Source: Bacteroidales bacterium
Lineage (GTDB): Bacteria > Bacteroidota > Bacteroidia > Bacteroidales > JAADJA01
NCBI GenBank assembly: GCA_029933495.1
Contig: JAOZOC010000128.1
Coordinates: forward strand, 1 to 8,203
Reading direction: 5' to 3'
DNA length: 8,203 bases
A model generated the notes under the pieces. The model had not been told where the DNA came from and did no database searches. It saw only the letters and a list, made by a program, of their open reading frames with translations. A program made the translations under genes and the position numbers. Below, in pieces: positions 1 to 6,135 of this stretch; the first letter of the stretch is position 1; every line of letters starts with the position of its first letter.

Positions 1-941
1 GAGTTTTCGCACTGCCTGTCGCGGTTAGCTGACCATATAGCAATCCTGCCAATATTTTTTTCAAAAGCAAAATCCCTGACATCTTCAGCATCATCCAGGT
101 AAAAAATTTCTTCCATCACATCGTTCTGACCAATCATTGGCGTTACACCAATCATTGCCCAAATGGCTGAATCCGGTTTTGGTATTCCGGCCCCTTCATA
201 AATTGCTTTTAGCTGACTGAATGTATTTTCCATTGCAGATATTGCATTGTCGCCCATATCGCCCGGACCTCCATAATCCATTGCCATAATATTTACAATG
301 GATAAATCCACATTCTGATCAACCGCACTTGTAACCACATTTATCCCGTCACCTGTTAAGCCCCAGGGCATAACTGGTAAAGTAAGCGACATTTGCAAAT
401 CGGGGTATTCATCCTGAAGTAATTTCATAGCTTTTGAGCGGCGGTTAAAAGATTCGGGATGGGCAATAAACATTCCCTCAATATCAAAATCAACACTTTG
501 AAGGTTGTAAGAATCCACAACAAGTTTGTAAGCATCTCTCAGCTCAAATTCATCCGAAGCAACAAAAGCAAGCGGAAATCCGGCAGCACCGCCAAACGAA
601 ACAATTACTTCCCCTCCTTCTTCCCTGAGTCCGGCTATCTGCTCCTGGTACCAGTCCATGTCAAGGGTAGAGTATCCGCCCCAGCAGGGATTCGCTCCTT
701 CTTCAAACTGGTCGTCAACTATAAAAGCAAGGGTGTAAAGACAAATCCCTGTTGAATCAACTTTGCTAATGTCGAAAGGCGGCCATAAGCAAACATCAAC
801 ATAGGGAGTAAACAAAGGCTGAATATTATTTGCCTGAATGACCTTTAGAGTATTTACCTTGTTATATGATGTTGATTGAGCAATGGAAAAAGAGCTTATT
901 AGAAAAAGAAATATTGCGAAGAAAAAATACTGAATTCTCAT
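1..941 (-). CDS. Secreted glycoside hydrolase family 18 (chitinase-type) protein, 3' end outside the window
   Basis: I translated this open frame directly: 313 codons from the ATG at 941 to the left edge, no internal stop, C-terminus missing. Residues 1-22 form a signal peptide (MRIQ, a Phe/Leu/Ile-rich core, then SIAQ). The rest matches the GH18 barrel of the Pyrococcus ChiA-like subgroup: SFGG at 115-118, catalytic DFDIE at 151-155 with E155 as predicted proton donor, MSLTLPV at 184-190, MDY at 221-223 and a late barrel Trp at W303 (AIW). Known GH18 enzymes cleave beta-1,4-linked N-acetylglucosamine polymers or bind them; here export and chitin-type hydrolysis are inferred. The first Asp of the wider DxxDxDxE motif is Gln148, which probably reflects the subgroup and not inactivation. 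A sorting domain may lie in the missing part. It is separated from the upstream gene by a terminator, so it is probably transcribed alone. Confidence 0.9.
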   Translation of the reverse strand, partial: MRIQYFFFAIFLFLISSFSIAQSTSYNKVNTLKVIQANNIQPLFTPYVDVCLWPPFDISKVDSTGICLYTLAFIVDDQFEEGANPCWGGYSTLDMDWYQEQIAGLREEGGEVIVSFGGAAGFPLAFVASDEFELRDAYKLVVDSYNLQSVDFDIEGMFIAHPESFNRRSKAMKLLQDEYPDLQMSLTLPVMPWGLTGDGINVVTSAVDQNVDLSIVNIMAMDYGGPGDMGDNAISAMENTFSQLKAIYEGAGIPKPDSAIWAMIGVTPMIGQNDVMEEIFYLDDAEDVRDFAFEKNIGRIAIWSANRDRQCEN

Positions 942-967
942 AGTTTTATATATTTATCGGTATGGAA

Positions 968-975
968 CAAAATTA
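968..975 (-). promoter_or_regulatory. Candidate -7 element of the GH18 gene
   Basis: On the minus strand this reads TAATTTTG, an exact match to the Bacteroidota -7 consensus TAnnTTTG, 26 bp before the GH18 start codon. I see no TTG or TTTG at the usual 19-21 bp further upstream, so it is only half a promoter by pattern. Its place just after the upstream gene's terminator supports it. Confidence 0.4.
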
Positions 976-1002
976 ATACTTTTATATTATGAGGTTTGAG
1001 TT

Positions 1003-1034
1003 AAAAAAGACCGGAAACTATTGGCTCCGGTCTT
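1003..1034 (-). terminator. Intrinsic terminator of the 727-residue cargo gene
   Basis: A perfect 9-bp inverted repeat, AAGACCGGA (1007-1015) and TCCGGTCTT (1026-1034), encloses a 10-nt loop. Read on the minus strand it is followed at once by a run of T (1003-1008). It begins 21 nt after the stop codon of the cargo gene. On the plus strand there is no T run after the stem, so it is a one-way terminator that separates the cargo unit from the GH18 gene. Confidence 0.85.
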
Positions 1035-1055
1035 CCATCTAATATTAACTAAAAT

Positions 1056-3239
1056 CTACTTTATGAAAAACTTACTTCTATATTTATGAATCCCTGTAAT
1101 CTCTACAAAATAGAGGCCCCTGGATAAATCTCCTTTTTTAATAATAATTTTATTATCTGTAATATTATTTATGCATCTGACAGTTTTGCCGTTAATATCC
1201 ATTATTTTTAAATTATAAAGATTGTTTCCTGTGTTTTGAAACTCTATTGTTCCGAAATCTGAAATGGGGTTCGGATAAATGTTGACTTTATTAAATATAT
1301 TTTCTGCTATACCGGTAATAAGAACATCAATGATATTGGAAGCATCCGATTCGCCTTCGTCATAAACGGCAGTAATATAGAACCTGTGGCTACCCGCTTC
1401 GGCAGCATCAAAAGTATATGAAGTTTCTGTTACATAGGCCAGTAACTCAAAATCACCATAATTAAATGAGTAGTAAATATTGTAACCCAATAAGTCCTTT
1501 CCACCCGGAGCATCCCAGGTAAGATTTATATCTCCGGCAATAAGTTCATATTGAAGATCTGTTGGCGGATCAAGCTGAACACCGCTTACTATCACTGTAT
1601 AATCTTCCACTTCGCCAAATGAAGTTGTACCGCAGGGATCAGGAGCCGGATTGTTATAATCAAGCCTTATTCTCATTCGCAGGCTTGTATTCTGAAGTGC
1701 ATCCTCAGGGGCAGTAATGTTTGTAACGTATGGGCCTTGTCCCATTGGTGAAAGATAAACACTTTCACCCGGATCATAAAAACTTCCGTTTCCGTTCCAG
1801 TCAATCCATACGGCTGAGAGGTCTGCATTGTAAGGATTGGCAAGAGTTATTGTAAGCTCAGAAGCGACACCTGGTTCGAGGTATATATATAGAGCCGGGT
1901 CGCCTGAATAATTGGCGTACTGGCTGGCACTACTCGAATTTGAAATATCGCCAAATGTAATATTGCTGATATATTCCTGATTTGAACTGCTGCTTCCGCT
2001 TGCGTAACAATATACACCTGAAGTATTTTGAACTATTTTGGTTAAAACATCGTTGGCATCGTTTTCATCTCCTGATAACAACGCAGTAACTACAATTGTG
2101 TATTCTGTTCCCGGAGATGAGAGGTCAGCCTGTTCATCAAAAGTTACTTCGAGAAATTCTCCCGGATTGATTGTTTCAGAAACTGTTTTTGTGAATGGCC
2201 CTAATGCACCAGTACCATCATCAATGGTGTATTCGATATCAAATCCAGTCTGCGCAACTGTTCCGTTATTTAATAACTTAACAGTAACATCTTCATTGGC
2301 TGTCAGGTCATCACCTGATATGGGAGAAATCAGAGTTTGTACACTTATGTCGTTTGCATAAACAAAAGCATTGGATATTTCATATTCAAAAATCATTTCA
2401 TTACCTGGAAAATGATCAACCATTCCAAGTAAAACCAGCTTGCCGTCATTATTGACAAATGAATTCATACCACTGGCCACTGAGTTGGATGATCCTCCCG
2501 AAGGACCGGGAATATCGGTGGCGACATGAAGAACTCCTGAAAAGGTTTGGGAGTTGATATCGAATTTTGTAATTTCAAGGTCGGTACTTCCGGTTTGCTG
2601 AAAACAAAACAATCCTGGATTATCAGGATCAGTTACATTATCTATTGCAGTTCCTGCAATTCCTGGCATACCAGTTACCACATTTGGAATAATTTCATTT
2701 CCACTTGCATCAACTGCTGCAAGTTCGTGCCAGTAACCAATCCAGAAACCACCATTTCCATTGTCAAGACCGGGATCATAAGAGATATGGCCTATTGCAA
2801 TAATAGATGGAGCGGATACCGGGATTGTATTGGTTAATGAATGGTTTTCCAAATCTAATACAAAAATGCCATCCGATAAATTACCCTTTGCCCCATAAAA
2901 CTTCTCTCCATCATAAGTCATACAACCACAGTTTGAAATTCCGGGAATTGTGAATTCCTCAAGAAACTCACCGTCCATTGTAAACTTCCGGAACATTTCA
3001 GTGCTAAAGGATGAAGTGTAGATAAAATTACCATCAGTCGCAACACCACCCTGAGAGGATGCGGTGGTTTCAAAATAGAACAGGATATCCCACATTGCTT
3101 TTTCACTATCAGGATAGGTTATGTCGGTTGGAGTCGGGCAATTCCATTGTAAGGCTTCATCTTTTTCTTGTGCTTGCAGGCTTGATGTTAATAGTAACAC
3201 ACCCAGGAAGGTGATTGTAAAAATTTTAATCTTTTTCAT
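1056..3239 (-). CDS. Multidomain T9SS cargo protein: propeller-like, CARDB-like, GEVED, Fn3, type A sorting domain
   Basis: A 727-residue secreted protein. Residues 1-23 are a signal peptide ending LQAQ. Residues about 55-290 hold repeated short strands of the kind FIYTSSF and IFVLDLE, like a beta-propeller, although the family is not certain. About 297-405 resembles a CARDB (adhesion-type Ig) domain. Residues 410-551 are a GEVED domain, with the acidic loop DWNGNGSF (480-487), which looks calcium-binding, and the signature FGEVEDYTV (541-549). About 558-640 is fibronectin type III. The last 75 residues are a T9SS type A sorting domain: NIYPNP (653-658), MDINGK (680-685), LSRGLYFVEI (705-714) and the basic end KFFIK. 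Known role of the tail: export across the outer membrane and attachment or release by T9SS. Surface adhesion or polymer binding is inferred; no catalytic motif is visible. The start lies 29 nt after the stop of the small upstream gene, with no clear Shine-Dalgarno site, and the two look co-transcribed. A terminator follows. Confidence 0.92.
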   Translation of the reverse strand: MKKIKIFTITFLGVLLLTSSLQAQEKDEALQWNCPTPTDITYPDSEKAMWDILFYFETTASSQGGVATDGNFIYTSSFSTEMFRKFTMDGEFLEEFTIPGISNCGCMTYDGEKFYGAKGNLSDGIFVLDLENHSLTNTIPVSAPSIIAIGHISYDPGLDNGNGGFWIGYWHELAAVDASGNEIIPNVVTGMPGIAGTAIDNVTDPDNPGLFCFQQTGSTDLEITKFDINSQTFSGVLHVATDIPGPSGGSSNSVASGMNSFVNNDGKLVLLGMVDHFPGNEMIFEYEISNAFVYANDISVQTLISPISGDDLTANEDVTVKLLNNGTVAQTGFDIEYTIDDGTGALGPFTKTVSETINPGEFLEVTFDEQADLSSPGTEYTIVVTALLSGDENDANDVLTKIVQNTSGVYCYASGSSSSNQEYISNITFGDISNSSSASQYANYSGDPALYIYLEPGVASELTITLANPYNADLSAVWIDWNGNGSFYDPGESVYLSPMGQGPYVTNITAPEDALQNTSLRMRIRLDYNNPAPDPCGTTSFGEVEDYTVIVSGVQLDPPTDLQYELIAGDINLTWDAPGGKDLLGYNIYYSFNYGDFELLAYVTETSYTFDAAEAGSHRFYITAVYDEGESDASNIIDVLITGIAENIFNKVNIYPNPISDFGTIEFQNTGNNLYNLKIMDINGKTVRCINNITDNKIIIKKGDLSRGLYFVEITGIHKYRSKFFIK

Positions 3240-3268
3240 CTGTTTTATCTGTTTTATTTTTGATGTGG

Positions 3269-3433
3269 TTATTTATTTGATTTATTTGTCTCCTTATTTA
3301 TTTTTTTGATGATCTTTTTTAAGATATCATTCTGGATCTCTTTCTTCTTTAAAAATTGCTCCATCTCTTCTTCTTCTTTTGAACCTTTCTTTGTCAATAG
3401 TTCTTCTTTTTCATTTTTAATTTGTTGTTTCAT
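3269..3433 (-). CDS. Lys/Glu-rich mini-protein (54 aa) preceding a T9SS cargo gene; paralogue of the gene at 5947
   Basis: I do not recognise the family and assign no function. The protein is highly charged, has no signal peptide or membrane segment, and residues 24-46 look like an amphipathic or coiled-coil helix (MEQFLKKKEIQND, then ILKKIIKKIN). It is real because this core matches residues 22-44 of the mini-protein encoded at 5947-6084: 15 identities in a 24-position alignment that starts one residue earlier, without gaps. Eight of the 15 identical residues use different codons, which points to selection on the protein. I chose the ATG at 3433. A longer reading from a TTG at 3460 would start inside the promoter -7 element (3458-3465). 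The stop is 29 nt before the 727-residue cargo gene. Possible roles are a leader peptide, a small cytoplasmic binding partner, or a translation-coupling peptide; none is supported over the others. Confidence 0.8.
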   Translation of the reverse strand: MKQQIKNEKEELLTKKGSKEEEEMEQFLKKKEIQNDILKKIIKKINKETNKSNK

Positions 3434-3457
3434 TATTCCAGTGATTTGTTTGAGGTG

Positions 3458-3489
3458 CAAAAATCCAAATCAATACACTCCTGCACAAA
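3458..3489 (-). promoter_or_regulatory. Promoter of the 54-aa gene and 727-residue cargo gene
   Basis: On the minus strand TTTG (3489-3486) is followed by 20 bp and then GATTTTTG (3465-3458), continuing CA. This matches the Bacteroidota pattern TTTG-N19-21-TAnnTTTG with one mismatch (G for T at the first -7 base). The same mismatch, the same 20-bp spacer and the same trailing CA occur in the promoter at 5841-5872, which raises confidence in both. The -7 element ends 24 nt before the start codon. Confidence 0.6.
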
Positions 3490-3496
3490 TAAACTG

Positions 3497-3547
3497 CCGC
3501 TACAAAAACTGAGGACAAAGGAATTTTGCCCCTACTTTATCCCTACA
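3497..3547 (-). promoter_or_regulatory. Operator-like set of three boxes upstream of the 3433 gene
   Basis: Read on the minus strand there are three similar 8-mers: TGTAGGGA (first base 3547), AGTAGGGG (3536) and TGTAGCGG (3504). The first two are 11 bp apart, the third 32 bp further, and the last ends 7 bp before the -33 TTTG. The plus-strand module at 5782-5833 has the same layout (11, 33 and 7 bp). The roughly helical phasing suggests a protein binding one face of the DNA as an activator next to a promoter. Which protein binds is unknown; the HTH regulator at 3900-5630 is the nearest candidate. Confidence 0.55.
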
Positions 3548-3666
3548 CGGCGATGAATAGTCCGTCTTTATGCTAATCCGGGAAGATGGGAGCTGCAAGA
3601 ATACACTATAAGCTAAAATGTGCACGGCTTTCAAAATTTTGCCCGTAAATCAGGGAACTAAATAAA
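3548..3666. other. Intergenic stretch with no recognisable feature
   Basis: I see no open frame of useful length, RNA gene or hairpin here. A 10-mer, AATTTTGCCC, occurs at 3635-3644 and again inside the operator region at 3522-3531; in AT-rich DNA this may be chance. The stretch may be the eroded remainder of the gene whose tail starts at about 3667, but no protein similarity is left to show it. Confidence 0.4.
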
Positions 3667-3875
3667 ATCCCGAATTTCAATATTACTGTTCAATTATATT
3701 ACAAATACAGAAGTTTTGTTTGGGAATATTTAATCAGACTGGCCAATTGGTTTTACAGGAAAGAAAAAATAACAAATCTTTTAATCAGGATATTTCAGTA
3801 CTGGATCGTGGTATATATATGATTCAACTGAGAACAGTTAATACTATAATCTCAAAAAGCATCATTATTGAATAA
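3667..3875 (+). pseudogene. Decayed 3' end of a third T9SS cargo gene (sorting domain relic)
   Basis: From about 3714 to the TAA at 3873-3875 one plus-strand frame encodes a good type A sorting domain end: GIFNQTGQLVLQ, then ISVLDRGIYMIQL, then SKSIIIE and stop. Its start belongs to another frame: 3667-3705 reads IPNFNITVQL, which fits the beginning of the same domain (usual YPNP...). So there is at least one frameshift between about 3700 and 3717. Stops at 3646 and 3663 close both frames upstream. No signal peptide, start codon or passenger domain is visible, so nearly all of the gene is gone. The order GQLV...L-x-x-GIY...K-x-I-I parallels the tails of the two intact cargo proteins. It lies 24 bp from the stop of the convergent regulator gene. 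I am sure of the domain match and less sure of how far the relic extends. Confidence 0.75.
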
Positions 3876-3899
3876 CTTGCTATAGTAATCTGTTCAGGC

Positions 3900-5630
3900 C
3901 TAAATCGTCGATAAAAATGTAATCAGGTTAGCCTGCGAATTTGAGATGCCCAATTTTTTCCTTAGCCTGTAGCGGGCTGTTTCAAGTGCATTTGGGCTTT
4001 GACCTGTAAGTTCCGATATCTCTTTTGATGACATATTCAATCGGAGAAAAGCACAAAGTCTTTGTTCGTTTGGTGAGAGATCAGGGAATTGATTCATAAG
4101 TTTATCGTAAAAATCGCGGTGTACCTGCTGGAAGCGGAGTTCAAACTCCTCCCATATTTCATCTTCTGTGCTTTTTTTAAGGTCTGTATGTATCCTCCTG
4201 ATAGCCTCCTTGGTTTCATCTTTCACAGCCTCATTTTTAACGTCAATAAGTTTTTTTGAAATTTCTGAAATCATCTCGTTCTTTTTCAGGAGCGACATTA
4301 CTTTTAGGGCCAATTCTTTGTTTTTGAATTCCAATTCTTTTTCCAGGTGCAACTTTTCAAGTTCTGTATTTTTTGCTTTTATTTTCTGGCGGGCAAATAT
4401 CAGTATGATTATCCCCAATCCGAGTATCAGAGAGATTATAATTATTATTAGTATAAAATCCTTTCGTTGCTGCTTGATTTTTTTTAACTGCTTTTCCTTT
4501 TCAAACTCATAGCGTATCTCTAATTTTGAAAGCTGTGTTGCGCCTTTTTCAATTTCCAGACTATCTTTCATCTGATATTGCAGGATAAGATATTTATTGG
4601 CATTAAGCGAATCTTTTTTTAGGAGATATGAACTGTAAAGCACACCAGCAGCATCATAAGCCACTTTTTTTAATCCGTGTTCCTGGCCTGTCGTATAAGC
4701 CTGTTTAGCATATTCGATACTTAAATTCAGGTTGTTGATTTCATTGTAGTATGCGGCAATTACAACCTGATAATTTGCAATTAATACAATATGGTTTAAT
4801 TGCTGAAAGATAGTATCTGCTTTTTGATAGTATGTAAGTGCTTCATCATAATTATACAATCGCTGATTAATAACTCCAAGGTTGGTGTAATTAATTGCAA
4901 CCGCCCTGAGATTCCCCAGTTCTTCATTTATTCTTACTGCTTCTTCAAGATATGTTACCACCTTATCGTATTTCTTCATATTGCCATATACCGCTGCAAT
5001 ATCGTTTAATCCAGCAGCAATTCCTTCGAGGTTATTGGTTTCCTTTGCAATGTTTAATGCACGAAAATAATATTCCAGTGCTTTATCATAGTTTTTTTGA
5101 TCGAAGTAAACAGATGCAATGCGGCTCAATGCTTTTCCGGTTCCTGCTTTATCATTTATTTGTTCATATATCTTCAGACTTTGGAAATAAAAATCGGAAC
5201 TTTCGTCAAAGTCACCGAGGTCGGAATAAACCAAACCAATTAATTGCAATGATTGTGCTAATTTCCCTTGTTTGTCTAATTTGCTGGCCAAATCCATTGA
5301 CTTATTGGCATATTCCATTGCTACTTTAAAATCGGAAAGGCTGCAATAGATTTCAGCCAGGTCAAGCATAGCGCCCAATTTATATTCTATATTACCTGAT
5401 TCTTCAGACAAGCTGAAAGCATCTTTTGCAAAACCAAGCGCTCTGTCAGGATCATTATTTTTAAATTCATTGGAAAGCTCCAGCAAGATTTTAATTTTGT
5501 CTTCAGACTTCTCAGCCAACTTCATTGAAATTTCCAGACTGTCAATTCTCTGAAAATTCTGTGCATTCAAAAAATGCAACAGGAGGCTACTTACTATAAT
5601 CAGAAAATACTTTAATAAATTGTTATTCAT
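3900..5630 (-). CDS. Membrane-anchored TPR / coiled-coil / helix-turn-helix transcriptional regulator
   Basis: A 576-residue protein from the ATG at 5630. A TTG start at 5654 would add 8 residues but lies inside the candidate -7 element, so I reject it. Residues 1-24 are a signal peptide or anchor ending LNAQ. From about 50 to 330 run seven or so TPR repeats, best seen at 125-158, 165-198, 205-238 and 245-278 (for example YDKALEYYFRAL). A membrane helix spans about 392-412 (Ile/Leu-rich), flanked by charged coiled-coil stretches (370-391 and 413-454). The C-terminus (518-564) is a LuxR-like HTH: LSPNEQRLCAFLRL, SSKEISELTG, then ARYRLRKKLGI. This architecture is familiar in Bacteroidota, where the TPR part is expected in the periplasm and the HTH in the cytoplasm. 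No kinase or receiver domain is present, so direct signal transfer through the membrane is inferred. It is transcribed away from the 5947 unit and lies between two cargo units that share promoter boxes, making it their likely, untested regulator. Confidence 0.9.
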   Translation of the reverse strand: MNNNLLKYFLIIVSSLLLHFLNAQNFQRIDSLEISMKLAEKSEDKIKILLELSNEFKNNDPDRALGFAKDAFSLSEESGNIEYKLGAMLDLAEIYCSLSDFKVAMEYANKSMDLASKLDKQGKLAQSLQLIGLVYSDLGDFDESSDFYFQSLKIYEQINDKAGTGKALSRIASVYFDQKNYDKALEYYFRALNIAKETNNLEGIAAGLNDIAAVYGNMKKYDKVVTYLEEAVRINEELGNLRAVAINYTNLGVINQRLYNYDEALTYYQKADTIFQQLNHIVLIANYQVVIAAYYNEINNLNLSIEYAKQAYTTGQEHGLKKVAYDAAGVLYSSYLLKKDSLNANKYLILQYQMKDSLEIEKGATQLSKLEIRYEFEKEKQLKKIKQQRKDFILIIIIISLILGLGIIILIFARQKIKAKNTELEKLHLEKELEFKNKELALKVMSLLKKNEMISEISKKLIDVKNEAVKDETKEAIRRIHTDLKKSTEDEIWEEFELRFQQVHRDFYDKLMNQFPDLSPNEQRLCAFLRLNMSSKEISELTGQSPNALETARYRLRKKLGISNSQANLITFLSTI

Positions 5631-5651
5631 TCTACATAAGTTAACAAAAAA

Positions 5652-5659
5652 CAAAGATA
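5652..5659 (-). promoter_or_regulatory. Candidate -7 element of the regulator gene
   Basis: On the minus strand this reads TATCTTTG, an exact TAnnTTTG match, 21 bp before the chosen ATG at 5630. No TTG stands at the expected -33 distance, so the promoter may be weak or activator-dependent. It overlaps the alternative TTG start (5652-5654), which argues for the ATG. Confidence 0.4.
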
Positions 5660-5707
5660 TAGTTTATGACAAGAGATTGCCTGCTTTAGTTGTTATTTTT
5701 TACTCAT

Positions 5708-5727
5708 AAAGCACATAGTCATGCTTT
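5708..5727. repeat. Short inverted repeat in the divergent intergenic region
   Basis: AAAGCA (5708-5713) and TGCTTT (5722-5727) form a 6-bp inverted repeat around 8 bp. It sits about 50-70 bp upstream of the regulator's candidate -7 element. It could be an operator half-site pair, but such short repeats are common by chance in AT-rich DNA. Apart from this and the plus-strand module, I see nothing else in 5660-5781. Confidence 0.2.
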
Positions 5728-5781
5728 TAATGAGAGAGCAATGCTAAGATAATCAGGAGTATATATTCAAATTAATATGTC

Positions 5782-5833
5782 TGTATAGGAATTGTATAGG
5801 CTTGTAAAGCATCCTATACTGGTTTTGTATGGG
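5782..5833 (+). promoter_or_regulatory. Operator-like repeat cluster upstream of the 5947 unit
   Basis: TGTATAGG occurs twice, at 5782-5789 and 5793-5800 (11 bp apart). A weaker copy, TGTAAAGC, is at 5803-5810, an inverted-type copy CCTATACT at 5813-5820, and TGTATGGG at 5826-5833. All are about one helical turn apart (11, 10, 10 and 13 bp). The last box ends 7 bp before the -33 TTTG. The three main boxes reproduce the geometry at 3497-3547 (11, 32 and 7 bp). This is the pattern expected for a multimeric activator bound next to RNA polymerase. The binding protein is not known. Confidence 0.6.
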
Positions 5834-5840
5834 TTGATTA

Positions 5841-5872
5841 TTTGCTATGTGGATTTATTTGTTTGAAATTTG
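5841..5872 (+). promoter_or_regulatory. Promoter of the 45-aa gene and 680-residue cargo gene
   Basis: TTTG (5841-5844), a 20-bp spacer, then GAAATTTG (5865-5872) followed by CA. It fits TTTG-N19-21-TAnnTTTG with one mismatch, G for T, exactly as in the promoter at 3458-3489. The untranslated leader would be about 70 nt, longer than for the other unit; I see no riboswitch or strong hairpin in 5873-5946. Confidence 0.6.
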
Positions 5873-5946
5873 CATTTTATTATTAGGTTAAGTTCTTGGA
5901 TAATAGAAACAACATAAAATTTTAAATAAGGAAATACATTGTCATT

Positions 5947-6084
5947 ATGTCTAAGCTTAAAAAAACACCTGTAGAAAAAAAGAATCAAAGTGGGAAGAAA
6001 ACAATTGATTTAGAGACGTTTATTCAAAAAAAGAAAATACAAAATGATGCACTACAAAAAATAATTAAAAAATTAAATTCATAA
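5947..6084 (+). CDS. Lys-rich mini-protein (45 aa) preceding a T9SS cargo gene; paralogue of the gene at 3433
   Basis: A 45-codon frame from the ATG at 5947 to the TAA at 6082-6084. A weak purine-rich site, AAGGAAA (5928-5934), lies 12 nt before the start. It has no signal peptide or membrane helix. The N-terminal half is a loose Lys-rich segment (MSKLKKTPVEKK) and residues 22-44 are a predicted helix (LETFIQKKKIQND, then ALQKIIKKLN). This core matches residues 24-46 of the 54-residue protein encoded at 3269-3433, while the N-terminal halves differ. The stop is 51 nt before the 680-residue cargo gene on the same strand, so co-transcription is likely. I do not know a function. The repeated pairing with T9SS cargo genes suggests a role linked to their expression or export, but cytoplasmic leader-type peptides would look the same. 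Confidence 0.8.
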   Translation: MSKLKKTPVEKKNQSGKKTIDLETFIQKKKIQNDALQKIIKKLNS

Positions 6085-6135
6085 GTTGAAGGAATGATTA
6101 AGAAATAAAATTTAATAAATTAATTAAAAGAGACT

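Noticed and set aside
459..755. Plus-strand open frame of 98 codons
   Set aside because: It lies wholly inside the GH18 gene on the other strand, which has a signal peptide and catalytic motif; the plus-strand translation has no recognisable feature.
2038..2837. Plus-strand open frames of 107 and 96 codons
   Set aside because: Both are antisense to the 727-residue cargo gene, whose domains are continuous across this stretch; low-complexity translations with no start context.
3434..3460. A TTG start that would lengthen the 54-residue mini-protein to 63 residues
   Set aside because: The TTG lies within the -7 promoter element (3458-3465), so it would be at or before the transcription start; the ATG at 3433 also gives a length closer to the paralogue.
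3306..3512. Plus-strand open frame of 68 codons over the mini-protein gene
   Set aside because: It is the mirror of the Lys/Glu-rich mini-protein; the minus-strand reading has a conserved paralogue, the plus-strand reading has none.
3876..3899. Intrinsic terminator between the relic and the regulator gene
   Set aside because: No stem followed by a T run on either strand; the CTGTTCAG at 3890-3897 is too short to form a hairpin.
3640..3900. Insertion sequence or mobile element as cause of the broken T9SS tail
   Set aside because: No transposase fragment, terminal inverted repeat or target duplication could be seen in the region; small deletions and a frameshift explain it.
4168..5329. Plus-strand open frames of 114, 69 and 125 codons
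   Set aside because: Antisense to the TPR and coiled-coil parts of the regulator; the Phe/Ile/Ser-rich translations are what antisense Lys/Glu/Asn-rich helices give, so apparent membrane helices are artefacts.
5782..5833. CRISPR array or replication iterons
   Set aside because: The boxes are only 8 bp, spaced one helical turn apart, with no spacers of constant length and no replication gene nearby; position next to a promoter favours an operator.
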